The notes below the pieces were generated by a model that was given only the letters and a program-made list of their open reading frames with translations, was not told the DNA's origin and did no database searches. The position numbers were made by a program, and so were the translations under genes. Shown in pieces: positions 1-5,390 of a stretch of 6,102 nucleotides of DNA. The stretch is from JBHGBB01 sp041946755. GTDB taxonomy: Bacteria; UBP4; UBA4092; JAOAEQ01. Location: contig JBHGBB010000216.1 of NCBI GenBank assembly GCA_041946755.1, forward strand, positions 1 through 6,102. Reading direction: 5' to 3'. Every line of letters starts with the position of its first letter. Within the stretch, counting starts at the first letter, position 1.

Positions 1-311
1 AATCCACCGGCATAAGGCGAATCATTGGATGGACATCTTGACCACGAACCTTTTAAATATGCAGAAAAAGCCGAATCTGTGGACAGAGTTGACGGCGTGG
101 TATCAGACCCTGCTTTCTTATATTCCAAAGCCCATTGTTGCGTGGCACCGTCAATCTGTTTCAGATTCGAAACGCACGCTTTCGCTCGAGACATTTTCCG
201 CGACTTAATAAAGTTCGGAATAGCAATGGCCGCTAAAATCCCAATAATCGCGACGACGATCATAATTTCGACCAAGGTGAATCCTTTTTTCGATTTCACA
301 AAACTTAACAT
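1..311 (-). CDS. Type IV pilin / type II secretion pseudopilin, N-terminal part (3' end outside window)
   Basis: This is a subunit of a type IV pilus or type II secretion pseudopilus. It is made as a prepilin in the inner membrane, cleaved by prepilin peptidase and assembled through its N-terminal helix. The visible 103 residues begin with a 10-residue basic leader (MLSFVKSKKG). Next comes the cleavage-site signature GFTLVEIMIVVAIIGILAA, giving mature F1 and E5, then a continuous hydrophobic helix to about residue 32 (IPNF). The globular part starts with RAKACVSNLKQIDGATQQWA. Cys46 and Cys93 (in a CP motif) could form a disulfide. The reading frame is open to the window edge, so the C-terminus is not seen. 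The ATG at 311 is chosen because it gives a normal leader length and has a strong Shine-Dalgarno. It lies downstream of a sigma-54 activator gene and a sigma-54-type promoter. Major pilin versus pseudopilin (PilA versus GspG type) cannot be decided from this fragment. Confidence 0.93.
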   Translation of the reverse strand, partial: MLSFVKSKKGFTLVEIMIVVAIIGILAAIAIPNFIKSRKMSRAKACVSNLKQIDGATQQWALEYKKAGSDTTPSTLSTDSAFSAYLKGSWSRCPSNDSPYAGG

Positions 312-321
312 ATAAATATCC

Positions 322-327
322 CCTCCT
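322..327 (-). promoter_or_regulatory. Strong Shine-Dalgarno of the pilin gene
   Basis: The minus strand reads AAGGAGGGG here, with a full AGGAGG core and 10 nt between the core and the ATG at 311. It is by far the best ribosome binding site in the window. The permease, TPR and regulator genes have weak or distant ones. This fits a pilin that has to be made in large amounts. Confidence 0.85.
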
Positions 328-350
328 TTCTGATTAAACTAGTGTTATAT

Positions 351-366
351 GTTTCTGCGAAGAAAC
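351..366 (-). other. Small stem-loop in the pilin 5' UTR
   Basis: There is a perfect 6-bp inverted repeat, GTTTCT / AGAAAC, with a 4-nt loop; on the transcript it reads GUUUCU-UCGC-AGAAAC. If transcription starts near 375 from the sigma-70-like promoter, this stem would sit almost at the RNA 5' end, where such hairpins often protect mRNA from decay. It lies 23 bases before the Shine-Dalgarno, so it should not block initiation. The stem is short and its function is inferred. Confidence 0.45.
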
Positions 367-381
367 AAGTATTGTTGATTT

Positions 382-410
382 AGCTTAGCAGATTTTTAAT
401 AAAATGTCAA
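382..410 (-). promoter_or_regulatory. Candidate sigma-70 promoter of the pilin gene
   Basis: On the minus strand a perfect -35 hexamer TTGACA (410-405) is followed after 17 bp by TAAGCT (387-382). The latter matches the -10 consensus at its three most conserved positions (T1, A2, T6) and is preceded by an extended -10 TGC. A start near 375 would give a leader of about 64 nt. It lies downstream of the sigma-54 element, so it could supply basal pilin expression. The -10 is imperfect and the region is AT-rich, so chance is possible. Confidence 0.5.
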
Positions 411-460
411 TAAAAATCCAAAGAGTTTTAAATGCTTCGTTTTATATGCTTGAATCAAGT

Positions 461-476
461 TGCAATGGTTATGCCA
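461..476 (-). promoter_or_regulatory. Sigma-54 (RpoN) -24/-12 promoter of the pilin gene
   Basis: The minus strand reads TGGCATAACCATTGCA, against the family consensus TGGCACG-N4-TTGCW. The -24 GG (475-474) and -12 GC (463-462) are separated by exactly 10 bases, and the flanking TGGCA and TTGCA are exact. Transcription would start at about position 450 (an A), giving a leader of about 139 nt. The element is oriented toward the pilin and lies just past a gene for a sigma-54-activating response regulator. Together these make it a well-supported promoter call despite being read by eye. Confidence 0.82.
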
Positions 477-485
477 ACCATGGTT
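476..485. repeat. Palindrome AACCATGGTT abutting the -24 box
   Basis: A perfect 10-bp palindrome touches the upstream edge of the sigma-54 -24 element. Its half ATGGTT recurs at 465-470 inside the -24/-12 spacer, so three alternately oriented copies of the hexamer lie within 21 bp. It could be a protein site overlapping the promoter (a repressor, for example), or simply chance. Confidence 0.3.
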
Positions 486-539
486 TAATGAACTTTATAA
501 AAATGTAATATACATATTGTTATTGCATAACCTTAATAA

Positions 540-552
540 AATCAAATAATTA
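540..552 (+). promoter_or_regulatory. Candidate IHF binding site
   Basis: The plus strand reads AATCAAATAATTA, an exact match to the IHF consensus WATCAANNNNTTR. It is centred about 96 bases upstream of the predicted sigma-54 start, between the promoter and the 619-636 dyad. That is where IHF normally bends DNA to bring an enhancer-bound activator to sigma-54 polymerase. In AT-rich DNA such matches also occur by chance, so position is the main argument. Confidence 0.45.
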
Positions 553-618
553 TATTATACTACGGTAAAATATATTTACAATAAGATATTACTTAAAAAA
601 CCAAAACTTCACTCGTCT

Positions 619-636
619 TGTATAGCTAACTATACA
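619..636. promoter_or_regulatory. 18-bp dyad, candidate enhancer (UAS) for the sigma-54 activator
   Basis: TGTATAG-CTAA-CTATACA has perfect 7-bp arms around a 4-bp centre. It lies about 170-186 bases upstream of the predicted sigma-54 start, a usual distance for activator sites of NtrC-family proteins. The core half-site GTATA recurs, less symmetrically, in the gap before the regulator gene (2115-2154). As RNA it could also fold just after the regulator stop, but the stem is AT-rich and no T-run follows directly, so an operator role is favoured. Confidence 0.5.
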
Positions 637-650
637 CCTTGTTACATACT

Positions 651-2051
651 TTACTCGTATTTTATTCCATAACGTTCCATTTTGTCGTAGAGACCTTTTC
701 TACTCAATCCAAGTAATTTAGCTGTTTCAGTTCGATTTCCCGAGGTGCTCGATAACGCTTGCAGAATTAATCTTTTTTCAAATTCAGCTACAAACGAATC
801 TACTTTATCTTGTAAAGTCTTTTTGGTTTCAAGGATATCATCTGGTAGTAGTGTTTGTCCGCCAAAAGCGACCATGCCTAATGGAAGAGAATTTTCAGTG
901 ATCATATCACCTTGAGTTAAAACCACGGCTCTTTGTACTACATTCTCGAATTCGCGAATATTACCTGACCAGTCCCGTTCCATTAATAGTTTCATGACCC
1001 CGGGAGATACCTGCTTGATAGTTTTGTTGAACCGTTGATTATAGATGTTTAAAAAATGTTCCAGTAATAGTGGGATATCTTCTTTCCGTTCACGTAAGGG
1101 TGGAAGATATATTGGAACCACATTGAGTCGATAGAAAAGATCTTCTCGAAATGTTTTATCCCGGATCGCTTTAACCAAATCTTTATTCGTTGCAGCAATA
1201 ATGCGAATGTCGACTTTGATGGTTTTGGTTCCACCGACTCGTTCAAACTCGCGTTCTTGCAATACCCGAAGTAATTTCGCTTGGGTTGCTAAACCCATAT
1301 CGCCAACTTCATCCAAAAACAGAGTTCCGCCATTGGCTAACTCAAATTTACCCAATCGCTGCGCCGATGCTCCGGTAAAAGCACCTTTTTCATGACCGAA
1401 GAGTTCGCTTTCCAATAATCCTTCCGGAATTGCAACACAATTCATACGGATAAATGGTTGCTCTCTCCGTTTACTTCGTTTATGCATAGCTTCGGCAACC
1501 AATTCTTTACCAGTACCGCTTTCACCATAAATCAGGATGGTTACATCTGATTCTGCCGTCTGTTCGATTTGTCGATAAATATCTTGCATTACCTGACTAT
1601 TCCCAACAATATTTTCAAATGAAACGGTTTCCCATTTTTTTTCCTGAAGTACTTTTAATTCTTTCTGGAGTCGGTTTTTTTCTAGAGCACGTCGAACAAC
1701 GATCCGGATTTCGCCAATATCGAATGGTTTGCTGAAATAATCATAGGCACCATGTTGAATTGCTTCTAAAGCTAACGATCGAGTACCGAATGCAGTTACC
1801 ATGATAATAATCAATTCCGGACTGATGCCACGCAATTGTCGTAAAGTCTCGATTCCATCAAGTCGTGGCATTTTTACATCGAGGATAATGATATCAAACT
1901 GGGTTTGCCGGTATTTTTCTAAAGCATCAATACCATCAACGGCGATTTCAACTTCATAACCTTCTCGGGACATAACTTCCCTGAGAGTAAAACGCATATC
2001 TTCGTCATCGTCAACAACTAATATTTTTGGTCTGATAGTATAGGTTTCCAT
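651..2051 (-). CDS. Sigma-54-dependent response regulator, NtrC family (PilR/AtoC-like)
   Basis: This 466-residue protein has the full NtrC layout and normal length. Its phosphorylated form should activate RNA polymerase carrying sigma-54. The receiver domain (about 8-125) has acidic residues D14/D15, phospho-acceptor D58, T86 and K108. The AAA+ domain (about 146-375) has Walker A GESGTGKE (176-183), the sigma-54-contact loop GAFTGA (223-228), Walker B with D247-E248, and the GNIREFEN segment with R366 (L is more usual than the F here). A Fis-type helix-turn-helix closes the protein (about 438-463, NRTETAKLLGLSRKGLYDKM). All residues needed for phosphorylation, ATP hydrolysis and sigma-54 contact are present. 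The ATG at 2051 is the only ordinary start, because an in-frame stop lies 42 bp upstream. Its nearest AAGGA is 19 nt away, so the ribosome site is poor. It follows its probable kinase by 119 bp and precedes the pilin. It is named by family; pilR is likely from context but unproven. Confidence 0.95.
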   Translation of the reverse strand: METYTIRPKILVVDDDEDMRFTLREVMSREGYEVEIAVDGIDALEKYRQTQFDIIILDVKMPRLDGIETLRQLRGISPELIIIMVTAFGTRSLALEAIQHGAYDYFSKPFDIGEIRIVVRRALEKNRLQKELKVLQEKKWETVSFENIVGNSQVMQDIYRQIEQTAESDVTILIYGESGTGKELVAEAMHKRSKRREQPFIRMNCVAIPEGLLESELFGHEKGAFTGASAQRLGKFELANGGTLFLDEVGDMGLATQAKLLRVLQEREFERVGGTKTIKVDIRIIAATNKDLVKAIRDKTFREDLFYRLNVVPIYLPPLRERKEDIPLLLEHFLNIYNQRFNKTIKQVSPGVMKLLMERDWSGNIREFENVVQRAVVLTQGDMITENSLPLGMVAFGGQTLLPDDILETKKTLQDKVDSFVAEFEKRLILQALSSTSGNRTETAKLLGLSRKGLYDKMERYGIKYE

Positions 2052-2092
2052 AAATGTAGAATAACTATTTTCCTTTTTATTGAGTATCCATT

Positions 2093-2112
2093 ATTATATC
2101 AAAATTATATCA
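2093..2112 (-). promoter_or_regulatory. Tandem extended -10 boxes upstream of the response regulator
   Basis: The minus strand carries TGATATAAT twice, 11 bp apart (TATAAT at 2109-2104 and at 2098-2093). Each is a perfect -10 hexamer with an upstream TG. No good -35 hexamer lies at the right distance for either, which extended -10 promoters can tolerate. Initiation from the nearer one would give a leader of about 35 nt before the ATG at 2051. This suggests the regulator can be transcribed separately from the kinase. Confidence 0.5.
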
Positions 2113-2114
2113 AC

Positions 2115-2154
2115 GGTATACTATTGATTGCTCGATTGCTAATATTACTATACC
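2115..2154. promoter_or_regulatory. Imperfect dyad GGTATA...TATACC in the kinase-regulator gap
   Basis: GGTATA (2115-2120) and TATACC (2149-2154) form inverted 6-bp arms 28 bp apart, flanking the likely -35 region of the tandem -10 boxes. The right arm in full is CTATACC, one base different from the CTATACA arm of the dyad at 619-636. The same protein might bind both gaps, for instance by autoregulation, but the spacing differs and the evidence is slight. Confidence 0.25.
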
Positions 2155-2170
2155 TAACCATACGAAATCG

Positions 2171-3667
2171 TTAGCTTTTTTCCCCGGTTTCAATAATAGG
2201 AATCCGAATTCGAAATATGGTGCTTTCTCCTCGGACACTTTCTACCTGAATATTTCCACTGTGTGCCGCAATAATCTGATGAGTAATCGATAATCCCAGC
2301 CCGGTACCATCTTTTTTAGTGGTATAAAACGGGTCAAAAATCCGGTCATAATTCTCCGGCGATATTTTCGCTCCGCTATTTTTTATCTCACAAATCGCAA
2401 ATCCGCGGTTCGGAACCGAATAATCTATCGATGAAGGAGTGTATTTTGTAGTTATTTCAACCAATCCGTTTTCTGGGCTTGCTTCAAAAGCATTGATAAT
2501 CAAATTCAGTATTGCTTGTACCAATTTTTCTTTTTCCATTTTTAATTGTGGAATTGATTCATCATAAGTTTGCTGAACCTGAATATTCCGAATCCCTGCC
2601 GGATGCTCCTTGGCTATTGATAGTGCTTCTTTAACAATCGCATTAAAACTCCCCGGTTCCATACCACCGGAACCGGCTTGAGCGAAACTCAGCAGCTCTT
2701 CAACGATTTTATTCAATCGGTCGATTTCTTTAATAATCACCGAAGTATATTGCCGTTTCGGATCTTCAGGCGGGATATCTTCATTTAACAGCTGCGCTAA
2801 AGCGCGCATCGAGCCAAGTGGATTTCTAATTTCGTGGGCTAAAGCGGTAGATAATGTTCCAATTGCTGCCAGCCGGTCGGAGCGATATAACTGTTGCTGA
2901 ACAAGTTTTTGTTTGGTCAAATCTTTAAACGTTAATACCAATCCCACAAGCTGATTCTCTTTATCTTTCAAAAGAGACGACGTTAATCCGATCGGCATCC
3001 GTTTATTTCCTTGGGTGAACATATCCAATTCTACTGAAGAATAGGTTTTATGATCTACCAATCCGGACCGAATAAGCTTAATCAAGCGATCATTATCGGT
3101 GACCGCCGGTAGAACATCAAAAATCAACTTTTCCAACACTGTTGCCGAGGAAACATCGAGCAATGATTCTGCAGCCGCATTGAGCATGGTTATTTTCCCC
3201 TGCTGATCGAGTGTAATTAATGCACCAACCATACTTTCGATAATATATTTATTTCGTTCATAGGCAAAATTCCGCAGATTGCTAACCATTCGGTTAAAAC
3301 TATTTCCCAACTGGTCAAATTCCGCATGCGTATCGATATGAATGGTACGGGATAAATCGCCGGTAGCAAGTCGTTCAACGGTATTGGTAATCTGTTTCAA
3401 TGGATTAACGATTGTATATCCCAGAATAATCCCGGCAATAGCGGCAAAAAGAACGCTTAGCCATAATGCGGTAGTCAAGTAGGTATGGAGTTGAATTACT
3501 GCCGTTGGATTCATCGCTTCTGACGGGAGGTGGGTTTCGATGATTTTTAAGAAAACTATGCCCGTTAGGAAGACAGTTAAAATAAGTAACGCCGGGATTG
3601 CTACCATCAGACGAACCCGCAATCCATGTCGCGATTTAGGTTGAGCACTGTTTGGATGAAATTGCAT
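2171..3667 (-). CDS. PAS-containing membrane sensor histidine kinase (NtrB/AtoS/PilS-like)
   Basis: This is a 498-residue inner-membrane sensor kinase, very likely the partner of the next gene. Visible order: TM1 about 20-41, a short external loop of about 25 residues, TM2 about 67-88, a HAMP linker about 88-140 (NPLKQITNTVERLATGDLS), a PAS domain about 142-250, dimerisation/phosphoacceptor HAHEIRNPL-type motif with H278, then the ATPase domain. In the ATPase domain the N box has N388 and N392, DPFYTTK spans 445-451 and the GTGLGLS box spans 454-460. The usual DxGxG of the G1 box is replaced by N430-S-G-A-K. Such NSG variants occur in related kinases, so activity is not excluded. The short loop argues for sensing in the membrane or through the PAS domain. 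Two membrane segments differ from the six of Pseudomonas PilS, hence no symbol. A GAGGA lies 12 nt before the ATG at 3667, and the gap to the TPR gene is 50 bp. Confidence 0.93.
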   Translation of the reverse strand: MQFHPNSAQPKSRHGLRVRLMVAIPALLILTVFLTGIVFLKIIETHLPSEAMNPTAVIQLHTYLTTALWLSVLFAAIAGIILGYTIVNPLKQITNTVERLATGDLSRTIHIDTHAEFDQLGNSFNRMVSNLRNFAYERNKYIIESMVGALITLDQQGKITMLNAAAESLLDVSSATVLEKLIFDVLPAVTDNDRLIKLIRSGLVDHKTYSSVELDMFTQGNKRMPIGLTSSLLKDKENQLVGLVLTFKDLTKQKLVQQQLYRSDRLAAIGTLSTALAHEIRNPLGSMRALAQLLNEDIPPEDPKRQYTSVIIKEIDRLNKIVEELLSFAQAGSGGMEPGSFNAIVKEALSIAKEHPAGIRNIQVQQTYDESIPQLKMEKEKLVQAILNLIINAFEASPENGLVEITTKYTPSSIDYSVPNRGFAICEIKNSGAKISPENYDRIFDPFYTTKKDGTGLGLSITHQIIAAHSGNIQVESVRGESTIFRIRIPIIETGEKS

Positions 3668-3717
3668 ACTCTCGTCTAATCCTCGCTGTAAGTTAACCGT
3701 AACTTGCTTAAATCGGT

Positions 3718-4470
3718 TTACTTTTTTTTATTCTGCAAATCTGCCAACCATCTTTTAGCGGTACTCGCCTGTGGCTCAATTCCAGTTTTGGCGATATCTT
3801 GCCATAATTTGGTCGCGAGTTTTATATTCCCCCGGTTTTCTTCCAGCGCGGCGATGGTGGCTAATAATAAAACTTTATCTTCCGGCTGGGTTGCATTCCG
3901 CAATCCCAGATTGAAATTATTGATTGCATCCGTATCATTATTGAACTTGCGATGATAGAGCCAGCCGAGTTCATAGTATCCTTCATATCGATGTGGATTA
4001 TTCTGGATGGCTTCTTTTAGGAAGGAAACCGCTTCATCCTGTTTATTCAGTTTATTCGATAACCACCATCCGCCAACCTGGTATGCCATCATAAAACTGG
4101 GGTCCAGCCAGGTTACTAATCGGATCAGCGGCATAAACTCTGCATCGGGATTGGTTTCAGCCCGATGCTGCGCTTCTTTATTCGGATGCCAGTCTTTATG
4201 GCCGGGATGGATTCGTTCATGGTCTTCTTCAGAAACCGAGGAATGGAAATAATCATCTACTTTAACCCAGAGAATATCGGCGATCGTTGCCCGGAATTCG
4301 CCAAGCAGCCCGCCTAATAATTGTTTCGGAGTATCATAATATACGCCCTGCTGAGTCGAAAACAGTTTTCGTTCAGAAGAGAGTATCTGATTTATTGGGA
4401 ATATCGCAATTATGGCCGCAAATAAAAGTAACCAAAGATAATATTGATTTAGTTCAGATTTGGATTTCAT
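3718..4470 (-). CDS. Membrane-anchored TPR protein of unknown function
   Basis: This 250-residue protein has a single N-terminal hydrophobic segment (about 10-31), probably an uncleaved anchor with the rest outside the cytoplasm. A block at 52-76 (LGGLLGEFRATIADILWVKVDDYFH) looks family-defining. A His-rich, acidic and presumably flexible stretch follows (76-102; H76, H84, H88, H91, H95, H102). WLDPSFMMAYQVGGWWL (121-137) leads into TPR-like helix pairs (about 125-220), including EAVSFLKEAIQNNPHRYEGYYELGWLYH and DAINNFNLGL. The C-terminus is basic (KKK). I recall similar FRA..AD.LW proteins beside ABC-2 transporters, but cannot name a function. It starts 53 bp after the permease and is followed by the kinase, so it is probably co-transcribed with both. 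TPRs imply a protein-binding role, possibly as an accessory to the transporter. Its start has only a weak AGGA 15 nt upstream, within a hairpin-forming region. Confidence 0.85.
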   Translation of the reverse strand: MKSKSELNQYYLWLLLFAAIIAIFPINQILSSERKLFSTQQGVYYDTPKQLLGGLLGEFRATIADILWVKVDDYFHSSVSEEDHERIHPGHKDWHPNKEAQHRAETNPDAEFMPLIRLVTWLDPSFMMAYQVGGWWLSNKLNKQDEAVSFLKEAIQNNPHRYEGYYELGWLYHRKFNNDTDAINNFNLGLRNATQPEDKVLLLATIAALEENRGNIKLATKLWQDIAKTGIEPQASTAKRWLADLQNKKK

Positions 4471-4488
4471 AAATGCAGTCTTGAGTCC

Positions 4489-4509
4489 TAATCCGCCTAA
4501 GGCGGATTA
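4489..4509. repeat. Perfect 9-bp inverted repeat (hairpin) between permease and TPR gene
   Basis: TAATCCGCC (4489-4497) and GGCGGATTA (4501-4509) are exact reverse complements around a 3-nt loop. A second helix, AGTCC (4484-4488) with GGACT (4516-4520), can stack below it with a 6-nt bulge on one side. On the transcript there is no T-run after the stem, so it is not a typical terminator. It sits 18 bp before the TPR start, and its base includes the only AGGA near that start. It may act as an RNA processing or translation-control hairpin, or be a dispersed repeat. Confidence 0.8.
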
Positions 4510-4523
4510 AAATTCGGACTGTT

Positions 4524-5300
4524 TTACAGGTTCTTTTTTCGGAACACCAGATATCCCAACGTTAAGTATATTAATATCAATAAAAAGCCATAAAGTGTCG
4601 CCGGGCCAAGATATGCAAATCCGAGTAAATTTCCCCCAATGGTCGCTTCTTTAATATTAAAGTTTTCCAGATTTGGCGGGAGAATAGGATTTTTTAGAAA
4701 ACTTAATACCGCCGTTGCAACCGGATTTGCCATACGTTCAAGGAGATAATTGACATAAACGAGTTTAACATGGCCGATGATATAGATAAAGAAAACGATG
4801 GTTACATTTGCTGCGGTTGAAAAGAAGGCTGAAAAACCGATACAAAGAGCGCAGAGCGCGGTTAGTTCGAGGGCAATAAAATAGATGGCTTCGATAATGG
4901 CGATATCAAGATAATGCTCTTTAAAAAATAATACCCCGATAAAAATGGCGCTCATCAACAGCACATTTAGAAAAATGATATAGAGCGACCCGATAAATTT
5001 GCCGAGGATAATTTCATACCGCTGAACCGGTTTGGCTAATAATGGATATATGGTTCGGCTCTCAACTTCACCGGGAATCTGGCCGCAACTGACCGCCAAG
5101 GTTATCAGCATCCCGAAAATCGAAATGGCAGATAAACTGATATCTTTAATAAATTTCACCTGCACCCCTAAGGCAAATACATTCAGGGTACTCACCCAGG
5201 CGATTACCAGCAGGGTTACGATGAGAAGTACCTGCAGGATTTTCTTACCGCGGATACTTTCCAGCAGCGATATTTTTGCGAGAACCAATATGTTATGCAT
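4524..5300 (-). CDS. ABC-2-type transporter permease subunit
   Basis: This 258-residue integral membrane protein is the membrane half of an ABC transporter and would pair with the ATPase upstream. About six hydrophobic segments are visible: roughly 22-45, 55-75, 102-127, 133-158, 163-185 and 228-253. After the second comes SCGQIPGEVESRTIYPLLAKPVQRYEIILGK (71-101), the amphipathic region with E-SRT..LL..P..R.....GK that is typical of ABC-2/NosY-type permeases. The C-terminus is short and basic (FRKKNL). The ATG at 5300 is used because no other ATG occurs upstream before an in-frame stop at 5346-5348. It has no recognisable Shine-Dalgarno, and the repeat array at 5312-5339 occupies that leader. 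The gap to the ATPase is 85 bp and to the TPR gene 53 bp. Whether it imports or exports, and what it carries, cannot be read from the sequence. Confidence 0.9.
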   Translation of the reverse strand: MHNILVLAKISLLESIRGKKILQVLLIVTLLVIAWVSTLNVFALGVQVKFIKDISLSAISIFGMLITLAVSCGQIPGEVESRTIYPLLAKPVQRYEIILGKFIGSLYIIFLNVLLMSAIFIGVLFFKEHYLDIAIIEAIYFIALELTALCALCIGFSAFFSTAANVTIVFFIYIIGHVKLVYVNYLLERMANPVATAVLSFLKNPILPPNLENFNIKEATIGGNLLGFAYLGPATLYGFLLILIYLTLGYLVFRKKNL

Positions 5301-5311
5301 AGGTATAAATA

Positions 5312-5339
5312 AGTAGTCAGTAGACCGTAGACCGGGTAG
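5312..5339. repeat. Degenerate array of a 7-bp repeat, left arm of an inverted pair
   Basis: Four consecutive 7-mers are visible: AGTAGTC, AGTAGAC, CGTAGAC and CGGGTAG. Their unit is the reverse complement of the right array at 5363-5390. The first 14 bases match the reverse complement of 5363-5376 at 13 of 14 positions, so the transcript between the two ABC genes can form a stem with a loop of about 37 nt. The array ends 12 bp before the permease ATG and has taken the place where a ribosome binding site would lie. Confidence 0.75.
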
Positions 5340-5362
5340 AGCAATTCAGAACAGTTTTACCT

Positions 5363-5390
5363 GTCTACTTACTACTTACTACTGTCTACT
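5363..5390. repeat. Array of four 7-bp repeats, right arm of an inverted pair
   Basis: The four units are GTCTACT, TACTACT, TACTACT and GTCTACT, perfectly phased with no gaps. The last unit overlaps the end of the ATPase gene and supplies its TAG stop (5386-5388). Paired with the 5312-5339 array it makes an imperfect long hairpin. Such a period-7 array looks like a dispersed or slippage-grown repeat rather than an operator. Confidence 0.85.

Larger units (their letters stand above)
312..650 (-). other. 339-bp AT-rich regulatory region upstream of the pilin
   Basis: This non-coding stretch separates the response-regulator stop from the pilin start. I see no convincing small ORF in it. It carries, in order toward the pilin, a dyad (619-636), an IHF-like site (540-552), a palindrome at 476-485, a sigma-54 promoter (461-476), a sigma-70-like promoter (382-410), a UTR hairpin (351-366) and the Shine-Dalgarno. 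No clear Rho-independent terminator for the regulator gene is visible. On the minus strand a T-rich tract (about 595-607) follows the 619-636 dyad, but 12 or more nt away, so some read-through into the pilin is possible. Confidence 0.75.

Noticed and set aside
25..315. Plus-strand 96-codon reading frame
   Set aside because: It is the antisense shadow of the pilin, whose minus-strand frame encodes the diagnostic GFTLVEIMIVVAIIGILAA prepilin signature.
312..450. Riboswitch (for example cyclic di-GMP) in the pilin leader
   Set aside because: The leader lacks recognisable conserved riboswitch core motifs; only one short hairpin is visible.
594..636. Rho-independent terminator for the response regulator (dyad at 619-636 plus downstream T-rich tract)
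   Set aside because: The stem is AT-rich and at least 12 nt separate it from the T-rich tract, so it does not fit a standard intrinsic terminator; an operator is the better reading.
3690..3705. Small inverted repeat AAGTTA-ACCG-TAACTT before the kinase gene
   Set aside because: A 6-bp AT-rich stem with no T-run, in a 50-bp gap, is expected by chance and has no supporting context.
3704..4252. Plus-strand frames of about 80 codons opposite the TPR gene
   Set aside because: They are antisense to a coherent minus-strand protein with a membrane anchor and TPR helices, and I see no ribosome site or family pattern.
5312..5390. CRISPR array
   Set aside because: The repeated unit is only 7 bp with no spacers, and the two arrays are inverted relative to each other.
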